DNA of 64,000 nucleotides from UBA7330 sp965243485 (GCA_965243485.1 CBDEVP010000001.1:4030001-4094000); one strand, 5' to 3'. Numbered from the stretch's first letter, positions 8,381-17,673 are shown. Translations and numbers: made by a program. The notes: generated by a model from the letters alone, not told the origin.

Positions 8381-9214
8381 ATGCCCAACCTGAAAGGAAA
8401 AGTAGCTGTAATCACCGGAGGCGGTGGTGTTTTATGTGGGGAGCTGGCCAAACTTCTGGCTTCGATGGGTGTAAAAGTTGCTGTGTTAGACCTTAAAAAA
8501 GCTGCCGCAGATCACCTGGCAAAAGAGATCAGGGAATCTGGCGGAGAGGCGATTGGTGTTGAAGCCAATGTGCTGGAAAAGGAAGCTTTGGAAAAGGCCC
8601 GGAAGGAAGTAGAAGAGGCATTTGGGACTTGTGATATCCTGATCAACGGGGCAGGTGGAAATCATCCCAAAGGGACCACATCCAAAGAATTTTTTGAAGA
8701 GGATCAATTAAAAGATGAAAGTCTGACTTCCTTTTTTGATCTTGATCCCAAAGGCATCGAATTTGTTTTCAACCTGAATTTTCTAGGGACATTGATCCCT
8801 ACACAGGTTTTCAGCAAGGGCATGATCGGCAAAAAAGATGCCTGCATCGTGAATATTTCTTCCATGAATGCCTTTACTCCACTCACCAAGATTCCCGCAT
8901 ACAGTGGGGCCAAGGCAGCAGTCAGTAATTTTACCCAGTGGCTGGCGGTGCATTTCTCCAAAGCCGGGATCAGGGTGAATGCCCTTGCACCCGGATTTTT
9001 TCTCACGGATCAAAACAGGGCTTTGCTGACCAATTCAGATGGGTCTCTTACGGAGAGAGGGAATAAGATCATTTCACAGACACCCATGGGCAGGTTTGGA
9101 AACCCGGAGGATCTGAACAGTACTCTTTTATATTTGTGCGATCCGGAATCATCGTTTGTGACTGGTGTGGTAATACCCATTGACGGTGGTTTCAGCGCTT
9201 ACAGTGGCGTTTAG
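8381..9214 (+). CDS. uxuB: SDR-family D-mannonate oxidoreductase (fructuronate reductase)
   Basis: A 277-residue short-chain dehydrogenase, predicted to reduce D-fructuronate to D-mannonate with NAD(P)H. The cofactor motif TGGGGVLCG is at residues 12-20. The catalytic set is the serine in NISSM (about 160), Tyr174 and Lys178 in YSGAK. Enterobacterial UxuB is a larger unrelated polyol dehydrogenase; the SDR type replaces it in Bacillus and many Bacteroidota. The assignment rests on the next genes being UxuA and UxaC. An in-frame ATG at 8312 is rejected as start because it lies upstream of the operator candidate. This is the first gene of an operon running to 16449. Confidence 0.8.
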   Translation: MPNLKGKVAVITGGGGVLCGELAKLLASMGVKVAVLDLKKAAADHLAKEIRESGGEAIGVEANVLEKEALEKARKEVEEAFGTCDILINGAGGNHPKGTTSKEFFEEDQLKDESLTSFFDLDPKGIEFVFNLNFLGTLIPTQVFSKGMIGKKDACIVNISSMNAFTPLTKIPAYSGAKAAVSNFTQWLAVHFSKAGIRVNALAPGFFLTDQNRALLTNSDGSLTERGNKIISQTPMGRFGNPEDLNSTLLYLCDPESSFVTGVVIPIDGGFSAYSGV

Positions 9215-9262
9215 CCCCTGAATTTAGATATTTAAACTATTATTGAACCCAAAAACCTAACA

Positions 9263-10453
9263 ATGACCCTCGAACAAACATGGAGATGGTACGGACCCAA
9301 TGATCCTATTCCCTTGAGTCACGTCAGAATGGCGGGAGCCACAGGTATCGTTACCGCTCTTCACCATGTCCCCATTGGAGAAGTATGGTCTCCTGAGGAA
9401 ATACGAAAGAGAAAAAGCGAAATCGAAGCCTCCGGTCTGACATGGTCTGTGGTGGAAAGCATCCCTGTGCATGAAAACATTAAGACCAGGACGGGAAACT
9501 ATTCTACCTACATAGAAAATTACAAACAGAGTATCCGGAATCTCAGCAAAGAAGGCATTGATATCGTCTGCTACAACTTCATGCCTGTCATCGACTGGAC
9601 CAGGACGGATCTTGAATACGTATTGCCAGATGGCTCAAAAGCACTGAGATTTGACGCCAGTCAGTTTGCGGCTTTTGAACTCTACTTATTGAAAAGACCG
9701 GGTGCGGAAAAGACTTACTCCGGGGAGCAGCAGCAAAAGGCAAAAGCTGCGCTTGATAAGATGAGCACGGTCGACAAGGATAAACTGGTCAGTAACATCA
9801 TCGCCGGGCTTCCGGGGTCCGATGCCGGTTACACACTGGATAAGTTCCAGAAAGTGCTGGACACCTATGATGAAGTAGGGGATGCAGAGCTCAGAAACAA
9901 TCTGTATGAATTTCTTAAAGAGATCATTCCCGTAGCGCAAGAGAGCGGTGTGCTGATGGCCATTCACCCGGATGATCCTCCATTCCCCTTATTGGGATTG
10001 CCTCGGGTGTTAAGCACAGAGGCGGACGCCACAAAGCTTCTGAATGTCGTGGATACCCCTAACAATGGACTTTGTTTTTGTACAGGTTCTTATGGGGTAA
10101 GAGCGGATAATGATCTGGCCGGGATGGCACAAAGAATGGGTCACCGGATCAATTTTATACACCTGAGAGCCACTACAAGAGACAAGGAGGGCAACTTCTA
10201 TGAAGCAGATCACCTGACCGGCGATGTGGATATGTATGCCGTCATGAAGGCCCTCGTGAATGAGCAAAAAAAACGGCAGCGGGAAGGAAGAAAAGATCTC
10301 AGGATGCCGATGAGACCCGACCACGGCCATCAGATGCTGGATGATCTGAATAAGAAGACCAACCCAGGTTATTCTGCCATCGGAAGGTTGAGGGGGTTGG
10401 CCGAACTGCGGGGTCTTGAACTGGGAATCAGAAGAAGCCAAACAGACAAATAA
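9263..10453 (+). CDS. uxuA: Mannonate dehydratase
   Basis: Dehydrates D-mannonate to 2-keto-3-deoxy-D-gluconate (KDG). The 396 residues are the usual length. The N-terminus TWRWYGPNDPI is the typical UxuA opening. Metal-site segments AIHPDDPP (about 234), CFCTGSYG and the RPDHGH stretch near residue 353 are all present. It lies 48 bases after the SDR gene and 2 bases before uxaC, in pathway company. No irregularity is seen. Confidence 0.95.
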   Translation: MTLEQTWRWYGPNDPIPLSHVRMAGATGIVTALHHVPIGEVWSPEEIRKRKSEIEASGLTWSVVESIPVHENIKTRTGNYSTYIENYKQSIRNLSKEGIDIVCYNFMPVIDWTRTDLEYVLPDGSKALRFDASQFAAFELYLLKRPGAEKTYSGEQQQKAKAALDKMSTVDKDKLVSNIIAGLPGSDAGYTLDKFQKVLDTYDEVGDAELRNNLYEFLKEIIPVAQESGVLMAIHPDDPPFPLLGLPRVLSTEADATKLLNVVDTPNNGLCFCTGSYGVRADNDLAGMAQRMGHRINFIHLRATTRDKEGNFYEADHLTGDVDMYAVMKALVNEQKKRQREGRKDLRMPMRPDHGHQMLDDLNKKTNPGYSAIGRLRGLAELRGLELGIRRSQTDK

Positions 10454-10455
10454 TT

Positions 10456-11853
10456 ATGCGTAAATACCTGGATGAGAATTTTTTATTAAGCAATAAAGCA
10501 TCAGAGAGATTATACTTTGACTACGCGAAGTCTTTGCCGATCATTGATTATCATTCTCACCTGCCACCTAAGGAAATTGCTGAAAATCAGCAATATGATA
10601 ATCTAACACATGTCTGGCTGAGGGGTGATCACTACAAATGGAGGGCCATGAGGACCTTCGGGATCGATGAATCTTATATTACGGGTGATAAAGCCGATGA
10701 CCAGAAATTTTTTAAATGGGCCGAGACTGTTCCGAATACGTTGAGAAATCCGCTTTATGACTGGACTCACCTTGAGCTGAAAAGATATTTCGGTATCGAT
10801 AGCCTATTGAATCCGGCAAGTGCTAAAGGCATCTACGAAAAAGCCAATGCACAGCTTGCCAGTGATTCGCACACCGCCCGGGGGTTGATGCTGCAGATGA
10901 ACGTGGAGATCTCCTGCACCACAGATGATCCTATAGATGATCTTGCGTATCACCAGAAGATCAAAGATTCAGGATTTAAGATAAAGGTTCTACCCACTTT
11001 CAGGCCGGATAAAGCCATGACGGTAGAGGCTGACAATTATCTTGATTACTTAAAAAAGCTTTCGGATGTTTCGGGTATTTCCATCAATGACTATGACTCA
11101 TTCAAGGAGGCGATTCAGAAACGGCATGATTTCTTTCATGAAATGGGTGGGAGACTATCAGATCATGGGTTGAATAACATCGAACATGCCAGCTATCAGC
11201 ATGGTGAACCGGAGAAGGTGTTTAAGAAGGTACTTGAAAAACAGCAGATTTCAGCACTGGAGCAAAGATTACTCAAGTTTGATATGCTGCTGGAATTTGC
11301 CAGAATGGATCATGCTTCCGGGTGGACACAACAGTTTCATTTAGGAGCTTTGCGGAATAATAACAGAAGGTTGTTGACCAAACTTGGTCCGGATACCGGT
11401 TTTGATTCCATCGGTGATTTTCCTCAGGCCGAGGGCTTGTCTGTATTTTTTAATACCTTGGATGCTACGGATCAATTAGCCAAAACGATCATTTACAATC
11501 TGAACCCATCAGACAATGAGGTTTTTGCCACAATGACGGGTAACTTCAATGATGGGTCGATCCGGGGAAAAATGCAGTTTGGGTCCGGCTGGTGGTTCCT
11601 CGATCAGATCGACGGGATGGAAAAACAAATGAATGCGCTTTCAAATATGGGGTTACTGAGTTGTTTTGTGGGAATGCTTACCGACTCCAGAAGTTTTCTT
11701 TCATTCCCCAGGCATGAGTATTTCCGGAGATTACTTTGCGATCTTCTGGGAAGGGACCTGGAACAGGGCAGACTTCCGGAAGACTATGACTTAATCGGCA
11801 AAATGGTATCCAATATTTGTTACTATAATGCCAAAGAATATTTCAAATTTTAA
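10456..11853 (+). CDS. uxaC: Glucuronate isomerase
   Basis: Interconverts D-glucuronate and D-fructuronate, the first cytoplasmic step of the pathway. Full length at 465 residues. The amidohydrolase-like metal motif DYHSHLPP carries His33 and His35 close to the N-terminus. GSGWWFLDQ and LTDSRSFLSFPRHEYFRR near the C-terminus are typical of UxaC. The family also isomerises galacturonate to tagaturonate, but no tagaturonate reductase or altronate dehydratase gene is nearby, so glucuronate is the likely substrate here. Confidence 0.95.
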   Translation: MRKYLDENFLLSNKASERLYFDYAKSLPIIDYHSHLPPKEIAENQQYDNLTHVWLRGDHYKWRAMRTFGIDESYITGDKADDQKFFKWAETVPNTLRNPLYDWTHLELKRYFGIDSLLNPASAKGIYEKANAQLASDSHTARGLMLQMNVEISCTTDDPIDDLAYHQKIKDSGFKIKVLPTFRPDKAMTVEADNYLDYLKKLSDVSGISINDYDSFKEAIQKRHDFFHEMGGRLSDHGLNNIEHASYQHGEPEKVFKKVLEKQQISALEQRLLKFDMLLEFARMDHASGWTQQFHLGALRNNNRRLLTKLGPDTGFDSIGDFPQAEGLSVFFNTLDATDQLAKTIIYNLNPSDNEVFATMTGNFNDGSIRGKMQFGSGWWFLDQIDGMEKQMNALSNMGLLSCFVGMLTDSRSFLSFPRHEYFRRLLCDLLGRDLEQGRLPEDYDLIGKMVSNICYYNAKEYFKF

Positions 11854-11877
11854 TAACCGATAATACTATATAACAAT

Positions 11878-12915
11878 ATGAAAAAAGTTGTCACCTTCGG
11901 AGAAATCATGTTGAGGCTTTCTCCTCCAGGAACATTGAGATTCTCACAAACAAACTCCTTTGATGTGATCTATGGAGGTGGAGAGTCTAACGTGGCTGTA
12001 TCACTTGCTAACTATGGGGTCCCTGTAGACTTTGTTACGCGTCTTCCTCAAAATGATATCGGAGAGTGTGCCATGATGGAAATGCGCAAAAGAGGAGTGA
12101 ATGTCGATAATATCGTTTGGGGCGGCGAGCGACTGGGTATCTATTTCCTCGAAACTGGAGCGGTTTCAAGAGGTAGTAAGGTTGTTTATGACCGAGCACA
12201 TTCGGCGATCGCAGATATTAAGCCGGGTATGATTGACTGGGAAAGGGTCTTTGATGGTGCTGGTTGGTTTCACTGGACGGGTATTACCCCGGCCATCTCA
12301 CAGGGGGCTGCGGATGCATGCCTTGAAGCATTGAAGGTTGCAGATAAGAAAGGAGTAACCATCTCTACCGACCTCAACTACAGAAAGAAGCTTTGGAATT
12401 ATGGAAAAAAGAGTGCCGATGTAATGGCACCGCTGGTTGAGTTTTGTGATGTGATCCTTGGGAATGAGGAAGATGCTGCCGAGCATTTTGGTATTCATCC
12501 GGAAGGTGTGGATGTGACGAAAGGAGAGTCTATGGAGGCTGCGGCTTTCGAATCGGTTTGTCAGCAAGTCATGAAGAAATTCCCCCGGGCAAAAAAAGTG
12601 ATCACGACATTGAGAGGATCCATCAGCGCCTCCCACAATTCATGGGCTGGCGTGCTTTACGACGGTAATAAAATGTACGAATCGCCTACCTACCAGATCA
12701 CGCACATCGTTGACCGGGTAGGTGGAGGAGACTCCTTCATGGGTGGGTTAATTTACGGCTTGCTCAAGTACGAAGGGGATGACCAAAAAGCACTGAACTT
12801 TGCAGTGGCAGCCTCTTGCCTGAAGCACACCATATTCGGAGATGCCAACCAGGTGACAGTCAGCGAAGTAGAGAAATTGATGAGTGGTGACGCCTCAGGA
12901 AGGGTAGCAAGATAA
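11878..12915 (+). CDS. kdgK: 2-keto-3-deoxygluconate kinase (PfkB family)
   Basis: Phosphorylates KDG to 2-keto-3-deoxy-6-phosphogluconate (KDPG). A 345-residue ribokinase-type enzyme with the N-terminal GGGESNVAVSLAN substrate loop and the C-terminal DRVGGGDSFMGG anion hole and catalytic aspartate. The usual GAGD reads GGGD here; the aspartate is kept, so activity is expected. It lies 24 bases after uxaC and 12 bases before kdgA, matching the order of the reactions. Confidence 0.9.
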   Translation: MKKVVTFGEIMLRLSPPGTLRFSQTNSFDVIYGGGESNVAVSLANYGVPVDFVTRLPQNDIGECAMMEMRKRGVNVDNIVWGGERLGIYFLETGAVSRGSKVVYDRAHSAIADIKPGMIDWERVFDGAGWFHWTGITPAISQGAADACLEALKVADKKGVTISTDLNYRKKLWNYGKKSADVMAPLVEFCDVILGNEEDAAEHFGIHPEGVDVTKGESMEAAAFESVCQQVMKKFPRAKKVITTLRGSISASHNSWAGVLYDGNKMYESPTYQITHIVDRVGGGDSFMGGLIYGLLKYEGDDQKALNFAVAASCLKHTIFGDANQVTVSEVEKLMSGDASGRVAR

Positions 12916-12927
12916 TATTTATAGAAA

Positions 12928-13596
12928 ATGGCAAGATTTACCAGAATAGAAGTAGCATTGGCCATGAAGGAGACGGGTATTGTGCCCGTATTCTATCATA
13001 AGGACCTTGACGTTTGTAAAAAAGTACTGAAAGCCTGTTATGATGGAGGCGTTCGTGTATTTGAATTCACTAACCGTGGAGAATATGCCCACGAGGTATT
13101 CGGTGAGCTGAACAAGTGGGCAGCCAAAGAGACCCCTGACATGATGTTAGGGGTTGGGTCCATAGTTGATGCTGGCACTACTTCACTTTATATCCAATTG
13201 GGGGCCAATTTTATCGTTTCCCCGATCCTGAATCCGGAAATGGCCAAAGTCTGTAACCGGAGAAAAATCGGATGGTCGCCGGGGTGTGGCAGCCTTACTG
13301 AGATCAGCTATGCCGAAGAGCTTGGAGCTGAAGTGGTGAAAATATTCCCGGGTACGGAAGTAGGAGGTCCATCATTTGTGAAGGCCGTTAAGGGGCCTTT
13401 CCCATGGACTTCTATCATGCCGACTGGTGGCGTGGAACCAACAGATGAAAATTTGAGTGGATGGTTCAAAGCTGGTGTGCATTGTGTGGGTATGGGTTCA
13501 CAACTGATGACCAAAGACATCATGGCCAACAGTGACTGGGCTGCGCTTACGCAAAAAGTTAAGGATGCACTTGCGATAGCAAAAAAATACAAGTAG
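12928..13596 (+). CDS. kdgA: KDPG / 4-hydroxy-2-oxoglutarate aldolase
   Basis: Cleaves KDPG into pyruvate and glyceraldehyde 3-phosphate, ending the glucuronate route. It has 222 residues, the usual size. The Schiff-base lysine is Lys138 in EVVKIFPG; the phosphate-binding PTGGVEPT motif follows. The early part carries FEFTNRG, the Bacteroidota version of the active-site strand. It is the last catabolic gene before the transporter genes, from which a 79-base gap with two hairpins separates it. Confidence 0.93.
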   Translation: MARFTRIEVALAMKETGIVPVFYHKDLDVCKKVLKACYDGGVRVFEFTNRGEYAHEVFGELNKWAAKETPDMMLGVGSIVDAGTTSLYIQLGANFIVSPILNPEMAKVCNRRKIGWSPGCGSLTEISYAEELGAEVVKIFPGTEVGGPSFVKAVKGPFPWTSIMPTGGVEPTDENLSGWFKAGVHCVGMGSQLMTKDIMANSDWAALTQKVKDALAIAKKYK

Positions 13597-13605
13597 TTAT
13601 GAATA

Positions 13606-13648
13606 GTCCCGCCTCAGGCGGGACAAATTCCTCCACAGCTTGCGGAGG
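13606..13648. repeat. Double-hairpin intergenic repeat between kdgA and the TRAP genes
   Basis: Two perfect inverted repeats stand side by side. The first, GTCCCGCCTCAGGCGGGAC at 13606-13624, has an 8-base stem and 3-base loop. The second is CCTCC/GGAGG at 13630-13648 around an 8-base loop. The first recurs with one change at 56885-56903 in a different intergenic gap. This looks like a short dispersed palindromic element; here it could also attenuate transcription between the enzyme and transporter genes. There is no T-run, so it is not a classical terminator. Confidence 0.6.
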
Positions 13649-13675
13649 GTGATCTAAAAAATAAATGATTTACAG

Positions 13676-14650
13676 ATGAAAAATGTGCTGATTTTGATTC
13701 TTCTAGCCGTTTTGGCCGGTTGCGGTGGCATCAACAAAGACGTACGGGTGATCAAACTGGCTCATGGCCTTGATATCGAACACCCGGTACATAAAGGCAT
13801 GGAGTATATGGCTGAGAAGGTGAAAGAGAATTCAAATGGAAAATTACAGATCACAATCTATCCATCGGGTCAGCTCGGCCAGGAACGTGAATTGCTAGAG
13901 CTGATGCAAATCGGCAGTGTGGAGATTACCAAGGTTTCAGCTGCTGTGATGGAAAATTTTGTGCCCTCATACAAGGTTTTAGGTTTACCCTACATCTATC
14001 GCGATGAAGAGCACAGGTTTGCTGTCTGGGATGGCCCCATCGGTCAAAGACTGCTGGCGGAAGGTGAAGACTATCTGATGCGTGGCCTTTGCTTTTATGA
14101 TGCCGGTTCAAGGAGTTTTTACACCAAGAACAAACCAATAGAGGAGCCGGCTGACCTGAATGGGATGAAGATCCGGGTCATGAACAGTGTCACGGCTTTT
14201 GACATGATGAGAGCGCTTGGAGCCTCTCCGACCCCCATCTCATGGGGTGAGCTCTATACTGCTTTGCAGCAGGGCATAGTAGATGGAGCAGAAAATAATG
14301 CGCCGAGCTTCTATACCTCTTATCACTACGAAGTTTGTAAGTATTATTCGATTGATGAACACTCGGCTCAGCCTGATGTACTCCTCATCAACAGCAGTTT
14401 GTGGAAAGACCTGTCGGAGCAGGAAAAGAAATGGCTGCAGGATGCGGTGGATGCCTCAGTCATCGAGCAGAGAAAACTCTGGAAGGAATCTGTCGAATTT
14501 TCTCTAAAAAAAGTGCAGGAGGCCGGGGTTGAGATCAATTATCCTGATAAAGATCCCTTTCAGGAAGAGGTAATGCCTCTCTATGATACTTTTAAAGAAG
14601 ACCCGGTGATTAACCAATTAATTGAAGATATCAGAAATGTCGGAACTTAG
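13676..14650 (+). CDS. TRAP transporter substrate-binding lipoprotein (DctP type)
   Basis: The extracytoplasmic solute receptor of a tripartite ATP-independent transporter, 324 residues. The N-terminus has a lipobox (LAGC, cysteine 16), so it is anchored rather than free. The DctP fold is shown by LAHGLDIEHPVHKGMEYMAEKV at the start (read in pieces), the GQLGQERELLELMQIG strand-helix, and GMKIRVMNS followed by ALGASPTPISWGELYTALQQG, whose arginine region binds the carboxylate of the ligand. Placed after a full glucuronate pathway, it most likely binds D-glucuronate or a related uronate. Its end overlaps the next gene by 14 bases. Confidence 0.88.
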   Translation: MKNVLILILLAVLAGCGGINKDVRVIKLAHGLDIEHPVHKGMEYMAEKVKENSNGKLQITIYPSGQLGQERELLELMQIGSVEITKVSAAVMENFVPSYKVLGLPYIYRDEEHRFAVWDGPIGQRLLAEGEDYLMRGLCFYDAGSRSFYTKNKPIEEPADLNGMKIRVMNSVTAFDMMRALGASPTPISWGELYTALQQGIVDGAENNAPSFYTSYHYEVCKYYSIDEHSAQPDVLLINSSLWKDLSEQEKKWLQDAVDASVIEQRKLWKESVEFSLKKVQEAGVEINYPDKDPFQEEVMPLYDTFKEDPVINQLIEDIRNVGT

Positions 14651-15122
14651 AAAAAAGATTGACAAAGGATTGGAAGCAGTACTTGCTTTCCTCATGGGAT
14701 TCATGATCATTAATGTCCTGTGGCAGGTATTCTCCAGGTATGTGATAGGACAGCCCAGCAGCTTTACCGAAGAGCTTGCAAGGTATTTATTGATATGGAT
14801 TGGTTTGTTGGGTGCCGCCTATGCTTCTGGTAAGGGGTTGCACCTGGCAATGACCCTGTTCCATGATAAATTATCAGAAAAGGCCAGGATCCGTCTGGAC
14901 ATCATTCTTGAATCCTTGATCATCATTTTTTCATTTTCATTCCTGATTGTTGGCGGTATCCGTCTGGTATACCTCACCTTTTATTTGGGGCAGATCTCAG
15001 CAGCTTTGGAGATGCCGCTTGGAATTGTTTATCTGATCATTCCAGTCAGCGGTGTTTTCTTTATCTACTATTCTGTCGATAATATTATCAATATGAGGGC
15101 AGCCGGAAAGAATGCCGAATAA
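14637..15122 (+). CDS. TRAP transporter small membrane subunit (DctQ type)
   Basis: A 161-residue protein with four predicted membrane helices: about residues 14-35, 48-65, 89-110 and 125-147. The motif FSRYVIGQPSSFTEELARYLLIWIG is the typical DctQ loop-helix (given here only as a pointer; core residues are E-E-x-A-R-Y). The start at 14637 (MSELRKK) is chosen over 14622 because it gives the usual short cytoplasmic N-terminus. It overlaps dctP and lies 28 bases before dctM. Confidence 0.88.
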   Translation: MSELRKKIDKGLEAVLAFLMGFMIINVLWQVFSRYVIGQPSSFTEELARYLLIWIGLLGAAYASGKGLHLAMTLFHDKLSEKARIRLDIILESLIIIFSFSFLIVGGIRLVYLTFYLGQISAALEMPLGIVYLIIPVSGVFFIYYSVDNIINMRAAGKNAE

Positions 15123-15150
15123 TCAAAAATTTTACTACTAAAGCATACCC

Positions 15151-16449
15151 ATGGGATCATTAGAAATCATCATCCTCGTCGTTTCATTTGTAGTCCTGCT
15201 GCTGATTGGATTACCGGTCGCTTACAGTATCGGATTATCATCCATATTTACATTGCTGGTAAGTATGGATACAACCATCGCTCTCACAACCATGGCTCAA
15301 AGAATGGCTACTGGTCTGGATAGTTTTGCCCTGCTGGCCATTCCCTTTTTCATTGTGGCGGGACAATTCATGAATCATGGAGGTATCGCCAACAAGCTGG
15401 TCAATTTTGCCAAAGCCTGTCTGGGTGTGCTTCCGGGAGGTCTGGCTTATGTAAACATTCTGGCATGTATGCTCTTCGGAGCGGTTTCAGGGTCTGCAGC
15501 AGCAGCTGCTTCCGCCATGGGGAGCTTCATGGGACCAAGAATGAAAGAGGAAGGATATGATCCGTCATTTAGTGCCGCCGTAAACATTACCTCTTCCACC
15601 ACAGGGCTTTTGATCCCGCCAAGTAACGTACTTATCGTCTACTCGCTGGCGAGTGGCGGCGTTTCGATTGCTGCCTTGTTTTTGGCAGGGTATCTTCCGG
15701 GGATCCTGATTGGACTCACCCTTATGGTCATTGCCGGGTACTTTGCATACAGAAAAAAATACCCGGTAGGGGACAGGGTTTCCTTCAGGTACCTTGTAAA
15801 GACGTTTGTTGACGCCATTCCGAGCCTGTTTTTGCTGGTCCTTATCATGGGAGGTATTGTTGCCGGTATCTTTACCGCAACAGAAGCTTCTGCGGTCGCA
15901 GTTCTTTACACATTCATATTAACAGTATTTATCTACAAAGAGATTAAACTTAAGGACGTACCAAAGATCCTGCTTAGTTCTACCAATACAAATTCCATTG
16001 TGATGCTGCTGATCGCTACGTCTATGGGTATGTCATGGGTTATGTCCTTTGAAGATATCCCGCAGTCCGTCAGTGAAGGCCTGCTATCCATCAGTGACAA
16101 TGGGATTGTCATATTGTTGCTGATTAACCTGATCCTGTTGTTCGTTGGGATATTCATGGATATGACGCCGGCTGTATTGATCTTCACGCCGATCTTCCTG
16201 CCGATTGTTACCAGCCTGGGGATAGATCCGATCCATTTCGGGATTATCATGGTCATGAATCTGTGTATTGGTTTGTGTACACCACCAGTGGGATCAGTGC
16301 TGTTCATCGGGTGTAGTGTGGCAGGGTTACCGATCCAAAAAGTGATCAAACCGCTGATACCCCTGTTTATTGGAATGATCATCATCCTGATGCTTATCAC
16401 CTATATTCCATCAATTACAATGATCGTACCTGAATTTTTCGGCTTCTGA
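15151..16449 (+). CDS. TRAP transporter large permease subunit (DctM type)
   Basis: A 432-residue integral membrane protein with about twelve hydrophobic helices, the sodium-driven permease of the TRAP system. Family marks include GSAAAAASAMGSFMGP, the NVLIVYSLASGGVSIAALF stretch, and TPPVGSVLFIG near the C-terminus. Its stop codon is directly followed by the last base of the convergent LacI gene, with no spacer. Together with the two preceding genes it completes a uronate uptake system under the same promoter as the catabolic enzymes. Confidence 0.9.
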   Translation: MGSLEIIILVVSFVVLLLIGLPVAYSIGLSSIFTLLVSMDTTIALTTMAQRMATGLDSFALLAIPFFIVAGQFMNHGGIANKLVNFAKACLGVLPGGLAYVNILACMLFGAVSGSAAAAASAMGSFMGPRMKEEGYDPSFSAAVNITSSTTGLLIPPSNVLIVYSLASGGVSIAALFLAGYLPGILIGLTLMVIAGYFAYRKKYPVGDRVSFRYLVKTFVDAIPSLFLLVLIMGGIVAGIFTATEASAVAVLYTFILTVFIYKEIKLKDVPKILLSSTNTNSIVMLLIATSMGMSWVMSFEDIPQSVSEGLLSISDNGIVILLLINLILLFVGIFMDMTPAVLIFTPIFLPIVTSLGIDPIHFGIIMVMNLCIGLCTPPVGSVLFIGCSVAGLPIQKVIKPLIPLFIGMIIILMLITYIPSITMIVPEFFGF

Positions 16450-17526
16450 TCAGAAGTTAACTGTGTCCGTTTGATTGAGTGCATATGACTCAAGGTTTTC
16501 GCTGGTGATAATATCCAGAGGAAGCTGTTTGTGATCTTCAACCTCCTTACCCAGGAGTAAAAGATCTGTTAGTTTCGAAATCCCTTCATAGGCAGCCATA
16601 AAAGGATTCTGGTTGATCAGAAAATCAATGGTCTTTGATTTGATGCCGTCAATATTGGGTATTGTGGGATCGTATCCTACCACAATGCAATCCGGAAACC
16701 GGCTTTTTATCGGGTAGGCCACCAGGTGGACCTTTGCCGTGGTAATGAATGCACCTGACACCTTTCTCAGGCCTCCGGTCTGTTGATTTAAAATGGCATT
16801 GATCCTGGCAGGATCTCTGTGCGGGATGACGATCCGACGTATCTGTAGATCCGGATACCTCGATTCAAAATATTCACGAAACCCTTTTTCCTTTTGGATC
16901 ATATGAGGCGCATTTCCCGGATTTTCATCGAGATGTATGACGATCAGACTACTGATCGTTTTGTTGCATAAGTCTATCAGGTTAGCAGCCAGCCTGCCAC
17001 TTCGATTCAGGTCCTGCCCGATAGCACATTTAGGTTTTAGTTCCGGGATCCTGGTATTGAATGTGATATAAGGGATGTCCTGATGTTCGAATTTCTGCAA
17101 TACCACTCTGGACTCATGAAGAAAAACCGGAGTGATCAATAATGCATCAGGCCTGTCAGCAAGTATGGCGTCAGCCTTTTGGATAAAATCACCGGGATCC
17201 TTACTGTTGAAAGTGGTTATCGTTATATCAATGCCATAATGATCCAGGTCTTCCATTGCCTTGTATATACCCTGATGCGCTGAATTCCAGTACCCATCAT
17301 CCTCTTTCCGTGGGATCAGAACAGCAAACGTGAGCGATTTTTGTCTCTTAAGCGATTGGGCGAACACATTGGGCTTGTATTGAATTTCCTCCAGTACGAC
17401 ACTCACTTTTGCCAGGGCCTTTTGTGATACTTTGCCTCGGTTGTGTATCACCCGGTCGACTGTCCCCGGAGAGACATTGGCCAGTTTCGCAATATCCTTG
17501 ATTGTAAAATTCTTTTTTCCTCCCAT
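16450..17526 (-). CDS. LacI-family transcriptional regulator (amino-sugar operon, inferred)
   Basis: A 358-residue LacI/GalR repressor, paralogous to the one at 7184-8254. The helix-turn-helix is FTIKDIAKLANVSPGTVDRV near residues 6-25, again with TVDRVIH, followed by the hinge YKPNVFAQSLKRQK and a sugar-sensor domain. It is divergent from the NagB-LmbE gene. Two tandem operator-like sequences lie in the 147-base gap, placed to control that operon and perhaps its own promoter. The ligand may be an amino sugar or its phosphate, by context only. Confidence 0.87.
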   Translation of the reverse strand: MGGKKNFTIKDIAKLANVSPGTVDRVIHNRGKVSQKALAKVSVVLEEIQYKPNVFAQSLKRQKSLTFAVLIPRKEDDGYWNSAHQGIYKAMEDLDHYGIDITITTFNSKDPGDFIQKADAILADRPDALLITPVFLHESRVVLQKFEHQDIPYITFNTRIPELKPKCAIGQDLNRSGRLAANLIDLCNKTISSLIVIHLDENPGNAPHMIQKEKGFREYFESRYPDLQIRRIVIPHRDPARINAILNQQTGGLRKVSGAFITTAKVHLVAYPIKSRFPDCIVVGYDPTIPNIDGIKSKTIDFLINQNPFMAAYEGISKLTDLLLLGKEVEDHKQLPLDIITSENLESYALNQTDTVNF

Positions 17527-17580
17527 TCCAGATAAATATTATGACGAATTTATTAATTATTTTTTAATTGTGCGTAGGAG

Positions 17581-17594
17581 TGTGGTCGAACAAA
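17581..17594. promoter_or_regulatory. Tandem operator, upstream copy
   Basis: TGTGGTCGAACAAA matches the perfect palindrome at 17602-17615 at 12 of 14 positions, has the same central CG, and begins 21 bases before it, two helical turns away. The arrangement would let two repressor dimers bind the same DNA face. Confidence 0.6.
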
Positions 17595-17595
17595 T

Positions 17596-17603
17596 TATAT
17601 TTG
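17596..17603 (+). promoter_or_regulatory. -7 promoter element of the NagB-LmbE operon
   Basis: TATATTTG fits the Bacteroidota -7 consensus TAnnTTTG exactly. It lies between the two operator copies and its last two bases overlap the second, so bound repressor would exclude RNA polymerase. No clear -33 TTG stands at the ideal distance; the nearest (17568-17570) is 25 bases away. Confidence 0.5.
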
Positions 17604-17615
17604 TGTTCGAACACA
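17602..17615. promoter_or_regulatory. Tandem operator, perfect palindrome
   Basis: TGTGTTCGAACACA is a perfect 14-base palindrome with central CG, the normal geometry of a LacI-family site. It lies between the divergent LacI gene and the NagB-LmbE gene. The half-site differs from the CGTTAAC/CGTGTAC pair in the uronate operons, so the two regulators should not cross-bind strongly. Confidence 0.7.
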
Positions 17616-17673
17616 TTAATAATCTCCATCGAGTATTATTACCTATGATATTTTTTAATTTTGTTGTAAATTG

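Noticed and set aside
13606..13648. Rho-independent terminator or riboswitch between kdgA and dctP
   Set aside because: No T-run follows and no known riboswitch core is visible; a copy elsewhere marks it as a repeat. Weak attenuation remains possible.
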